Of a stretch of 6,627 nucleotides of DNA, positions 1-6,152 are shown one piece after another (positions within the stretch are counted from its first letter, which is position 1; each line of letters begins with the position of its first letter). Source of the stretch: Deltaproteobacteria bacterium (GTDB lineage Bacteria; Desulfobacterota; Desulfobacteria; Desulfobacterales; UBA11574); the NCBI GenBank assembly GCA_019314155.1, contig JAFCZV010000217.1, positions 1 through 6,627 of the forward strand. Reading direction: 5' to 3'. A program made the position numbers and the translations under genes. Under the pieces are notes generated by a model that had not been told where the DNA came from, searched no databases, and worked only from the letters and a program-made list of their open reading frames with translations.

Positions 1-2
1 GT

Positions 3-581
3 CATCGGAATGAGGCCACCATTGTATTTGTCGATATCAGAGGATTCTCATCCTTCTCGGAGATCAATGAACCCGAAGAAATCGTGGAGAAACTCAATGA
101 ATACTTTGAAATTGCAACACAGAGCATACAAGACCACGGCGGCTATGTGGACAAGTTCATCGGTGATGCGGTTCTTGGAGTTTTTGGGGTTCCGGTTTAT
201 CACGAAGATCACGCGGAACAAGCTGTAAGGTCAGCAGCGCATATGCAAAAAGAGTTCCTGAAAAAGCAAGAAAATGGAAATGTTCTCCTTCAAGCCGTTG
301 GGATCGGGATAAATTCCGGCGTCGTCGTCTCAGGGAACATCGGTTCCCAGGATAGAATGGAATATACGGTCATCGGGGACAGTGTAAACCTCGCTGCACA
401 TCTATACAGGCTGGCCAATCCCGGTGAAATTATTATCAGTAAAAGTGTTTATTCAAAATTAAAAGAGATGGTTCACGTAGACCCGCTCCCTTCACAACAT
501 ATAAAAGGCAAAACAGAACCGGTGGAGACATTTAAGCTGATTCGGATAAAGGAGACGCATCATGCCGAAATCGGCAAATAG
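3..581 (+). CDS. Class III adenylate/guanylate cyclase, C-terminal catalytic domain (5' end outside window)
   Basis: This is the last 192 codons of a protein that begins upstream; the frame is already open at base 3. It would make cAMP or cGMP from the nucleoside triphosphate. Counting from the first visible codon, FVDIRGF carries metal-binding Asp11, and GGYVDKFIGDAV carries Lys51 (base recognition) and the second metal-binding Asp55. GIGINSGVVVSGNIG and EYTVIGDSVNLAAHL follow, with Thr122 in the second base-recognition position and the transition-state Asn129. The expected transition-state Arg four residues after that Asn is His133. The protein ends just after the domain with IKGKTEPVETFKLI, typical of this family. 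Lys and Thr are more like adenylate than guanylate cyclases, but substrate choice is inference. Any sensor part would lie upstream and is not visible. The stop lies 20 bp inside the next gene, so the two are probably co-transcribed. An internal GTG at 84 is not the start, because conserved domain sequence precedes it. Confidence 0.92.
   Translation, partial: HRNEATIVFVDIRGFSSFSEINEPEEIVEKLNEYFEIATQSIQDHGGYVDKFIGDAVLGVFGVPVYHEDHAEQAVRSAAHMQKEFLKKQENGNVLLQAVGIGINSGVVVSGNIGSQDRMEYTVIGDSVNLAAHLYRLANPGEIIISKSVYSKLKEMVHVDPLPSQHIKGKTEPVETFKLIRIKETHHAEIGK
548..554 (+). promoter_or_regulatory. Ribosome binding site of the deacetylase lipoprotein gene
   Basis: AAAGGAG lies 7 bases before the ATG at 562, inside the end of the cyclase gene. 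Its strength and spacing, together with the lipoprotein signal that follows, fix 562 as the start. Confidence 0.75.
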
Positions 582-1569
582 GAAAAAAACAGTTTTATTT
601 AAGTTTTTCCTGCTCAATTTTCTGTTTCTTGCAGCTTGTGCCGTCGGTACACCGAAGCATCGGAACGCGCCTAAAGCGTTTATCGATGACGATTTTATTC
701 TGGTGAAGACCACCGACGAAGACACGCTTTCTTCCCTTGCCGCCGACCACTTAAACGACCCGAAAAAAGGTTGGCTGATCGCCGAATTCAATAACGTTAA
801 AACTCTGACCTCCGGGCAGGCGTTGATTATTCCGTTGTCACCCCTTCACAAAGGCGGTCTTAAAGCCGATGGTTTTCAGACAGTTCCTGTACTGGTCTAT
901 CACAATTTTTCTAAAAAAAGGTCGGGGAAGACGTCCGTTTCCGAAGCCGACTTTGAAGCCCAGATGAAATATCTGAAGGAAAACGGATTTCATGTCATAT
1001 CACTCGATCAACTATTAGACTTTATCGACTACAAGGAACAGATACCTGAAAAATCGGTTGCCATTACATTTGACGATGCATGGGGCTCTATTTACGATAT
1101 TGCTCTTCCCATATTGAAAAAATATAGTTTCCCTGCCACGTTTTTTATTTACACGGATTTTATCGGGGGTGGGAAAGCCATGTCCTGGAATCAAATACAA
1201 ACGCTTTCAGAAAACGGGTTTGATATCCAATGTCAAACCAAAACTCACCGGAACCTGACGGCCCTAAAAAAAAATGAATCATTTGAAGAATATTTCAAAG
1301 CCCTTGAAATGGAGATCGATTATCCCAATACGTTGATCGAGAAGAAGCTGAAAAAGAAATGCAAATATTTTCCCTACGGAAAAACAAACGACCTCATCAT
1401 TGCTATTTTAAAAAAACAGGGCTACAGGGCTGCATTCACCGTTAAACGGAGATCGAATCCATTTTTCGTTGATAAATATCGAATCCACCGCTCAATAATA
1501 AACGGTAAACAGAATATTGAAAGTTTTAAAAAGAACTTGTCCGTTTTTCAGAAAAATGAATTGAAATGA
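562..1569 (+). CDS. Lipoprotein polysaccharide deacetylase (NodB/CE4) with N-terminal LysM-like domain
   Basis: This 335-residue protein probably removes acetyl groups from a cell-surface or exported polysaccharide, anchored to a membrane by lipid. Residues 1-26 form a lipoprotein signal: basic start, hydrophobic core, then lipobox LAAC with Cys26. Residues about 45-93 are a LysM-like, probably glycan-binding module (DTLSSLA, then a region ending QALIIPLSP). The NodB domain covers about 107-310: VPVLVYHNF at its start, motif 1 TFDDAW with Asp171 and Asp172, motif 2 QTKTH with His229, motif 3 FPYGKTN (270-276), then YRAAFTV and YRIHRSI. The first metal-binding His of motif 2 is Gln225 instead. 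The overall arrangement resembles PgaB/IcaB-type deacetylases, but no C-terminal hydrolase domain follows. The gene overlaps the cyclase by 20 bp and the next gene by 4 bp. The fold is clear; the substrate is unknown, and activity is uncertain because of Gln225. Confidence 0.9.
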   Translation: MPKSANRKKTVLFKFFLLNFLFLAACAVGTPKHRNAPKAFIDDDFILVKTTDEDTLSSLAADHLNDPKKGWLIAEFNNVKTLTSGQALIIPLSPLHKGGLKADGFQTVPVLVYHNFSKKRSGKTSVSEADFEAQMKYLKENGFHVISLDQLLDFIDYKEQIPEKSVAITFDDAWGSIYDIALPILKKYSFPATFFIYTDFIGGGKAMSWNQIQTLSENGFDIQCQTKTHRNLTALKKNESFEEYFKALEMEIDYPNTLIEKKLKKKCKYFPYGKTNDLIIAILKKQGYRAAFTVKRRSNPFFVDKYRIHRSIINGKQNIESFKKNLSVFQKNELK

Positions 1570-2882
1570 AACATGCCTTAAACGTTTTCAGCCTGATCAT
1601 TGTTCTGTACTTTGTTGCAGGGTGCGCCGGCCTCCTTGAAGCTCCCGGAGATTTTAACGACAAGTTTTCGAAGAAAACCTCGGATAAAGCCTCTCAAAGC
1701 AAAGGGGCCTTCTCCCCTTCTTATTATCAGAAAAAAGCGGCGGCGTATGAAAAAAGCAATGAATTACAAACTGCGCTTCTTTATTTTAAAGTTGCAGGCG
1801 CATTAAGTCCTGGCGACCAGGAAATTGCCGATAAAATATCCGATTTAGAATCGACGGTTGTTCACAAATCCCTCGAGCATCTCCAAGAAGGGGTGAAATT
1901 TTATAAAAACAAACAATTCAAAGTCGCCCGATATCATTTTCTGACGGCACTCAAATACGACCCCGACAATAAAGAAGCACTCGATTATCTGCAAAACAGA
2001 TTAATCCCTAAAGAATATATTCCCTATCGAGTTTCGGAAAACGATACTTTAAGTTCCATATCCGAGAAATTTTACAAAAACCCGGGAAAAGCTTTTCTGA
2101 TCGTCTATTTTAATGATCTTAAACCCAACACAGACCCTTTACCCGGGACCATTCTCAAACTCCCTACCCTGGCATCAAAATTTATCCGCCCCCCCCTGAA
2201 TAGTTCAAAAGAACTGCTGAAGGCGGAAAGCTTATTGAAAAAAGGACAATACGAAGCGGTTGCAAGTACCACCGAAAGGATCTTACAGAACGATCCGATC
2301 AACCCGACTGCCGTTGATCTAAAAAATTCTGCCTACTATCAGATGGGACTGCAGTTAAGCCGGGAAAAAAAGTATGGCGAATCCATAAACATGTTCAAAA
2401 AAATAACACCCGAATCTGAAGTCGTTAATAAATCTATTCAAGACGTCATTGAAAAAGAACTGTTGGAAGCAGAAAATCTTTTTAAAGAAAAAAAATACAC
2501 AGCGGCAATAGCTGTTTCAGAAAATATTTTGAGCCATGACAAATCGAACAAAGCGGCCCAAGACATTTTAAATACCGCCTTGTGTCAAAATGGAAAGAGC
2601 TTGCTCATTCGCAAAAAATATGCCGAAGCATTAAACGTGATTAACCGTGCAGACCCTGGATATGAATGTGTCGGGAAGACCCTATTTTCGGTAAAAAAAG
2701 CAATGAAAAAACAGGCTGAAATTCACTATCTTCAAGGCGTCAAATATTTTCTGAACGAGGAACTACAAAGTGCCATAAAGGAATGGGAAACTACCTTGAT
2801 CCTGGATCCCGAGCATAAAAAAGCTAAAAAAGACATTGAAAACGCCAGAAGCTTGCTGGAGAAATTAAAAAAGGTCAAATAG
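1566..2882 (+). CDS. TPR-repeat lipoprotein with central LysM-like domain
   Basis: This 438-residue, Lys-rich protein is probably an envelope scaffold or binding protein; no catalytic motif is visible. The signal peptide ends in lipobox VAGC with Cys20. TPR-like helical pairs are visible around residues 54-83 and 102-135 (for example ARYHFLTALKYDPDN). A LysM-like module follows at about 151-201 (YRVSENDTLSSISEKFY to GTILKLPTL). Further degenerate TPRs lie at about 219-246, 257-283, 300-327, 340-365 and 385-417 (AIKEWETTLILDPEHKKA). The module matches that of the preceding deacetylase in position-specific residues (DTLSS, LI..FN). The start overlaps the upstream stop as ATGA (1566-1569), with little independent ribosome binding site, so translation is probably coupled. 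Tandem TPR lipoproteins beside polysaccharide enzymes are common in exopolysaccharide export loci, so a partner role for the deacetylase is plausible but inferred. Confidence 0.88.
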   Translation: MKHALNVFSLIIVLYFVAGCAGLLEAPGDFNDKFSKKTSDKASQSKGAFSPSYYQKKAAAYEKSNELQTALLYFKVAGALSPGDQEIADKISDLESTVVHKSLEHLQEGVKFYKNKQFKVARYHFLTALKYDPDNKEALDYLQNRLIPKEYIPYRVSENDTLSSISEKFYKNPGKAFLIVYFNDLKPNTDPLPGTILKLPTLASKFIRPPLNSSKELLKAESLLKKGQYEAVASTTERILQNDPINPTAVDLKNSAYYQMGLQLSREKKYGESINMFKKITPESEVVNKSIQDVIEKELLEAENLFKEKKYTAAIAVSENILSHDKSNKAAQDILNTALCQNGKSLLIRKKYAEALNVINRADPGYECVGKTLFSVKKAMKKQAEIHYLQGVKYFLNEELQSAIKEWETTLILDPEHKKAKKDIENARSLLEKLKKVK

Positions 2883-2969
2883 CTTATTGGGCGACGCGTA
2901 AAAAGAGATTATGTTCCCGCTGTGGTCATTCTGTGGAAGAAAAGCCAATTGCACTTCCTCGAATCTTTA

Positions 2970-2997
2970 ATGTCTATCCTCATTGACATCGCTTTTT
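2970..2997 (+). terminator. Weak possible terminator after the TPR lipoprotein gene
   Basis: ATGTC (2970-2974) can pair with GACAT (2985-2989) across a 10-base loop, followed by CGC and six T (2992-2997). The stem is short and AT-rich, so this is a poor intrinsic terminator, but nothing better lies between the TPR gene and the convergent ammonia-lyase gene. Confidence 0.22.
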
Positions 2998-4203
2998 TCA
3001 TCTCAGTTCCAGTTTATAACCGGCCGCATTCAACCGGCCGGCGATTTCATCAACATGCGCCGTCCCGCGCGTTTCCAGCTCCAAATCGACCCGTGTGGCA
3101 TAAATCGGCAGCCCCCTTATATTCCGATCATGATAGATATGAAGAACATTTGCTTTTAGACTCGATACCAACGCCAGCAATTTTGCCAATGAGCCGGGGG
3201 TGTCATCGAGGCGCACCCTAAAGCGCATTATACGGCCGTTTTTTAACAAACCCTGACTGAGCATACGACCCAACAGAGAGCTGTCCACATTGCCTCCGCT
3301 GATCAAAAGAACTACTCTGTTTCCCCGGGGAACGGTGACCGAGCCATTCAAAAGAGCACCCAGAGAAACCGCACCCGCACCTTCCGCAAGAATTTTCTTT
3401 CTTTCAAGAAGTAACAGGATCGCCGCTGCAATATGATCTTCTTCCACCAAAACTACATCATCCACGAAGTTTCGGATGATATTGAAATTGAGTTCACCCA
3501 CCTGTTTAACGCTTATACCGTCTGCGATGGACTGTTCAGATTCGACCCTGGTGATTTTGCCTTTTCGATACGATTCGTAGGCTGAAGGGCATGCAGCAGA
3601 TTGAACCCCGATGATATTTATTTGGGGCCGAATCGTCTTTGCTGCCAAAGCAATGCCTGAGATAAGACCACCTCCGCCGATGGGCACAAGAATCGAGTCT
3701 ACTTCTTTTAGATCTTCCAATATTTCCAGTGCCACGGTCCCCTGCCCTGCAATAATATCCGGATCATCGAACGGATGGATAAAGGTCTTGTCTTCTCCTG
3801 CGATTTCCTCGGCTGTTTTAAGGCTTTCCCCTAAACTCTGGCCGGCGATGACGACCTCTCCGCCATAGCCGCGTGTTGCTTCCTGCTTGCTGATGGAAGC
3901 CCATTCAGGCATTACGATGGTCGCCTGAACATGGACTTGCTTGGCTGCCAACGCCACCCCCTGGGCGTGATTCCCCGCAGATGCCGTCACAACGCCTCCG
4001 GAAGCGATTTTATCATGATTTTTTAATATACTGTGGGTTGCACCCCTGATTTTGAACGAGCCTGTTTTTTGGAGGTTTTCCAATTTTAAGTAAATTTCTC
4101 CACCGAACATTTTACTCAAAGAAGGTGAAGAGACCAGCGGTGTTCTGATGACCTTTCCTTTTATCGATTTAGCGGCTTTTTGAACATTTTCGATGGAAAT
4201 CAT
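2998..4203 (-). CDS. ilvA: Threonine ammonia-lyase (threonine dehydratase), medium form with one ACT domain
   Basis: This 401-residue, PLP-dependent cytoplasmic enzyme deaminates threonine to 2-oxobutanoate, the first step towards isoleucine (or of threonine breakdown). The fold type II catalytic domain spans about 1-315. TGSFKIRGA has the PLP-binding Lys51, SAGNHAQG lies at 75-82, the glycine-rich phosphate loop GGGGLISG at 176-183, and ISGGNVD at 301-307 is the usual end motif. Residues about 327-401 form a single ACT domain (FRVRLDDTPGSLAKLL), probably an effector-binding site. The length matches the one-ACT class, between short catabolic TdcB and long two-ACT E. coli IlvA, so biosynthetic versus catabolic use cannot be decided here. 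No other branched-chain amino acid gene is in view. The start is supported by AAAGGA at 4210-4215. The gene stands alone, converging on the TPR gene and diverging from the phosphodiesterase gene. Confidence 0.93.
   Translation of the reverse strand: MISIENVQKAAKSIKGKVIRTPLVSSPSLSKMFGGEIYLKLENLQKTGSFKIRGATHSILKNHDKIASGGVVTASAGNHAQGVALAAKQVHVQATIVMPEWASISKQEATRGYGGEVVIAGQSLGESLKTAEEIAGEDKTFIHPFDDPDIIAGQGTVALEILEDLKEVDSILVPIGGGGLISGIALAAKTIRPQINIIGVQSAACPSAYESYRKGKITRVESEQSIADGISVKQVGELNFNIIRNFVDDVVLVEEDHIAAAILLLLERKKILAEGAGAVSLGALLNGSVTVPRGNRVVLLISGGNVDSSLLGRMLSQGLLKNGRIMRFRVRLDDTPGSLAKLLALVSSLKANVLHIYHDRNIRGLPIYATRVDLELETRGTAHVDEIAGRLNAAGYKLELR
3020..3041. repeat. GC-only inverted repeat inside the 3' end of the ammonia-lyase gene
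   Basis: CCGGCCG (3020-3026) and CGGCCGG (3035-3041) pair perfectly over 7 bp with an 8-base loop. It sits in the codons for the last residues of the ACT domain. No T-run follows on either strand, so it is not a standard intrinsic terminator. The same bases also form a direct repeat of AACCGGCCG (3018-3026 and 3032-3040). Confidence 0.5.
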
Positions 4204-4209
4204 TTTTGA

Positions 4210-4215
4210 TCCTTT
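4210..4215 (-). promoter_or_regulatory. Ribosome binding site of the threonine ammonia-lyase gene
   Basis: On the - strand, AAAGGA lies 6 bases before the ATG at 4203, supporting that start. Confidence 0.65.
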
Positions 4216-4228
4216 CTTTAATTGAAGG

Positions 4229-4251
4229 CGTTCACGGGGAACCTCTGAACG
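4229..4251 (-). repeat. Inverted repeat (hairpin or operator) in the ammonia-lyase leader
   Basis: CGTTCA (4229-4234) and TGAACG (4246-4251) are perfect 6-bp arms around 11 bases, and two further G-C pairs can form inside. It ends about 25 bases upstream of the ammonia-lyase ATG, so it could be an mRNA hairpin in the leader or a dyad operator. No regulator family can be named from it. Confidence 0.4.
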
Positions 4252-4265
4252 GTTATCTTTTATTC

Positions 4266-4286
4266 CTTGGGTAGTTGAGCCCTAAG
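4266..4286 (-). repeat. Second, bulged inverted repeat in the ammonia-lyase leader
   Basis: CTTGGG (4266-4271) pairs with CCCTAAG (4280-4286) as a 6-bp stem with one bulged T and an 8-base loop. No T-run follows on the - strand and no short leader reading frame rich in branched-chain residues is visible, so classic attenuation is not supported. Confidence 0.3.
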
Positions 4287-4289
4287 TGT

Positions 4290-4318
4290 TTGACGAAATT
4301 TTAAGTTTATTCTATTTA
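4290..4318 (+). promoter_or_regulatory. Candidate promoter for the phosphodiesterase gene
   Basis: TTGACG (4290-4295) is a good -35 match, and a weak -10, TATTTA (4313-4318), follows after 17 bases. Transcription would begin about 80 bases before the proposed start at 4406. The -10 matches only the first three consensus positions, so this is tentative. On the other strand TAGAAT (4314 down to 4309) could be a -10 for the ammonia-lyase gene, without a convincing -35. Confidence 0.28.
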
Positions 4319-4321
4319 AAA

Positions 4322-4331
4322 GGATATATCC
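4322..4331. repeat. Perfect 10-bp palindrome in the divergent intergenic region
   Basis: GGATATATCC is its own reverse complement and lies between the two divergent genes, near the promoter-like elements. It might be a repressor half-site pair, but AT-rich DNA gives such palindromes by chance. Confidence 0.3.
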
Positions 4332-4392
4332 CATAAATATTGAAATAGTTTAGCGCATTGAAAGAATTTGTCCCATCCGGTCAATGCTTTTT

Positions 4393-4397
4393 AAGGG
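4393..4397 (+). promoter_or_regulatory. Ribosome binding site that decides the phosphodiesterase start
   Basis: AAGGG ends 8 bases before the ATG at 4406. The upstream in-frame TTG at 4358 has no comparable site, which favours 4406. Confidence 0.5.
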
Positions 4398-4405
4398 TGG
4401 GCAAC

Positions 4406-5230
4406 ATGGATGATTGGACGCAAAAAATGGATGTCCTGATCTGGTTTGAAAAACGTTTGCTTCAAAGTATCGATCTTTTTTATGCAAAGTGGCCCCAGCC
4501 ACCGTCCCATAAAGATAGGCTGAAACATTGCACAATTATTTCACATCGGGGAGAGCATGACAATAAAGATATTTTTGAAAATACATTATCCGCCTTTGAC
4601 CAGGCGAGAGACGCTGGTGTTGGGGGTATAGAATTTGATATACGCTGGACCAAAGATTTGCATCCTGTTGTCTTCCATGACACCAATCTTCAAAGGGTTT
4701 TTGGGTCCGAGTTAGAACTCAACAAAGCAACCCTGGATGAGTTAAAAACCCACTGCGGATTGATCCCCTCTCTTGAAGAAGTGATTCAAAAATACGGAAA
4801 AAAATTGCATTTGATGGTCGAAATCAAAAAAGAAGTTTATCCTGATTCATCCTATCAGAACATGGTTTTAAAAGATCTTTTTCATGGACTATCCCCTCAA
4901 AAAGATTTTCACTTCATTTCTCTGCATCCTGAAATGTTCCAAGCAATCGACTTTGTACCAACATCAGCATTTCTTCCAACTGCCCGTTTTAATATAAAAA
5001 CCTTAAGTGAACTGGCGCTAAATAAAAACTATGGTGGAATTGCCGGCCATTATTTTATTCTAACAAATCGGATTTTAAGAAAACATCATATGAACGGACA
5101 AAGTATCGGCACAGGTTATATCTGTTCTAAAAACAGTTTAATCCGTGAACTCAACAGAGGCGTAAAATGGATTTTTTCCAACAATGCGGTAGAACTTCAG
5201 GGCACCTTAAATTCACTTCTGAAATATTAA
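4406..5230 (+). CDS. Glycerophosphodiester phosphodiesterase family protein (GDPD, TIM barrel)
   Basis: This 274-residue protein probably hydrolyses a glycerophosphodiester to glycerol 3-phosphate and an alcohol. From the ATG at 4406, ISHRGE gives the catalytic His47 and Arg48. FENT gives Glu58, GGIEFDIRWT gives Glu76 and Asp78, VVFHDTNLQRVFG gives the second catalytic His91, and VEIKKE gives Glu139 and Lys141. The end, RGVKWIFSNNAVE, is the usual last barrel strand. The full active-site set is present. There is no signal peptide, so it is probably cytoplasmic and may recycle phospholipid head groups. The first 40 residues, with FEKRLLQSIDLFYAKWPQP, precede the barrel and resemble an N-terminal extension seen in related proteins of sulfate reducers (from memory). 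In-frame alternatives are a TTG at 4358 (290 residues) and an ATG at 4427. The stop TAA overlaps that of the convergent transporter gene. Confidence 0.88.
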   Translation: MDDWTQKMDVLIWFEKRLLQSIDLFYAKWPQPPSHKDRLKHCTIISHRGEHDNKDIFENTLSAFDQARDAGVGGIEFDIRWTKDLHPVVFHDTNLQRVFGSELELNKATLDELKTHCGLIPSLEEVIQKYGKKLHLMVEIKKEVYPDSSYQNMVLKDLFHGLSPQKDFHFISLHPEMFQAIDFVPTSAFLPTARFNIKTLSELALNKNYGGIAGHYFILTNRILRKHHMNGQSIGTGYICSKNSLIRELNRGVKWIFSNNAVELQGTLNSLLKY

Positions 5231-5775
5231 ACTTCCGACAAACGTGCCCTTTCCGCTTTTCCCTTTTCCTCATCAACCAAAGAAAAAAGGATTGCACCGA
5301 TAATAAAAAGAATCGCGATGGAAGCAATCCCACAGCGAGATGCCAGCTGTCCGACATGTGTCACCTGCTCAGGGGTGGGCGCCGTCGGCATCAAAACCCA
5401 ACGTACCACCAGTCCGACAGAACCCATAAGAACGGGGCCCAAAATCACCGCAAATTTCCCCATCATATTGTAAAATCCATAGAACTCAGCAGCCCTGTTT
5501 TTAGGTATCAGTCTTGAATAGTAAGACCGGCTTAGGGCCTGAATGCCGCCCTGAACCAAACCGATGATGACGGCCAAAATGTAAAATTCCTGTGTGTTGG
5601 TCATCATTGTTCCCCACAGTGTAACGAATAGGTATATACCGATGGCAATGTAAATGGATTTACGTACACTCCATCGTTGTCCTAATTTTCCGAAAACAAT
5701 TGCAGAAGGGAACCCGACAAACTGCGTGATTAAAAGCGCAACAATTAAATCGTTTGAATTAAATCCAATGGACAT
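5227..5775 (-). pseudogene. Permease fragment 3: C-terminal part (helices 8-12)
   Basis: This frame carries residues 264-445, starting MSIGFNSNDL, with five hydrophobic segments (for example IVALLITQFVGF, AVIIGLVQGGIQALS and ASIAILFIIGAILF). It ends in a charged tail, DEEKGKAERARLSEV. The apparent ATG lies within the duplicated 17-bp unit and is an internal Met of the ancestral gene. The TAA stop shares TTAA with the phosphodiesterase stop. Confidence 0.78.
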
Positions 5776-6092
5776 GCCATAATCGACGACATGCCATAAT
5801 CGACCGCCATCCGAATAATGGTATTCACGCCGTCAATATAAAACCAGTAAGCAGTTAAAAAAAGAACCACTGTCTTCATATGGCGAATCTTTTTTAATGT
5901 ACCAATCAATTGTCGAAAACCATCAACTATCAATCCTACCCCTTTTAACGGAGGTTCGGATCTACGTTCTTCAGGGATCCAGCAAATGGTAAAAATTGTA
6001 AACAAGCCCCACCATAACGCCACTGAAAGAAAAGCATACCTGACCGCTGTCTCCGCATCTGAAAAGCCAAATTTTTCCGGCATCAATGTCAT
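5745..6092 (-). pseudogene. Permease fragment 2: middle part (helices 6-7)
   Basis: From an ATG at 6092 this frame carries residues 164-265 of the reconstructed protein, starting MTLMPEKFGF. It includes hydrophobic segments at about 182-201 and 236-255 and the charged central loop (EERRSEPPLK). The last 13 codons (SIMACPLDLIQTI) are out-of-frame sequence created by the 17-bp repeat. No ribosome binding site of its own is evident. Confidence 0.75.
5771..5804. repeat. Exact 17-bp tandem duplication (two copies)
   Basis: The unit gacatgccataatcgac occurs at 5771-5787 and again at 5788-5804 without mismatch. Flanking bases differ, so the period is exactly 17. Because 17 is not a multiple of 3, it shifts the permease frame between DYGMS and IGFNSND. 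Confidence 0.97.
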
Positions 6093-6152
6093 TAGAACGT
6101 TTAAAAGAAAAAGTAGTCCGTCATTAGAACGTTTAAAAGAAAAAGTAGTCCG
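6089..6152. repeat. Exact 32-bp tandem duplication (two copies)
   Basis: The unit beginning tcattagaac and ending aagtagtccg occurs at 6089-6120 and 6121-6152 without mismatch; one further base (g at 6088) also fits the period. It shifts the permease frame within helix 5, between NVLMT and LMPEKFGF. Confidence 0.97.

Noticed and set aside
1266..1274. Run of nine A in the deacetylase gene as a phase-variation or slippage site
   Set aside because: The frame is intact across it and it encodes ordinary Leu-Lys-Lys-Asn. Slippage cannot be shown from one sequence, and A-runs are common in this region.
2922..3868. Open frames on the + strand (2922-3221 and 3611-3868)
   Set aside because: They lie opposite the well-supported threonine ammonia-lyase and show no family motif; the codons only mirror the real gene.
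4358..4405. TTG start at 4358 for the phosphodiesterase
   Set aside because: No good ribosome binding site precedes it and the added 16 residues look unstructured; ATG 4406 has AAGGG at suitable spacing.
5167..5517. 116-codon + strand open frame running from the phosphodiesterase end into the permease
   Set aside because: It is out of frame with the phosphodiesterase, opposite the permease, and its protein has no hydrophobic or conserved pattern.
5771..6152. Programmed ribosomal frameshifting to explain the split permease
   Set aside because: Each break coincides exactly with a tandem duplication, and deleting one copy restores the protein; no slippery site is needed.
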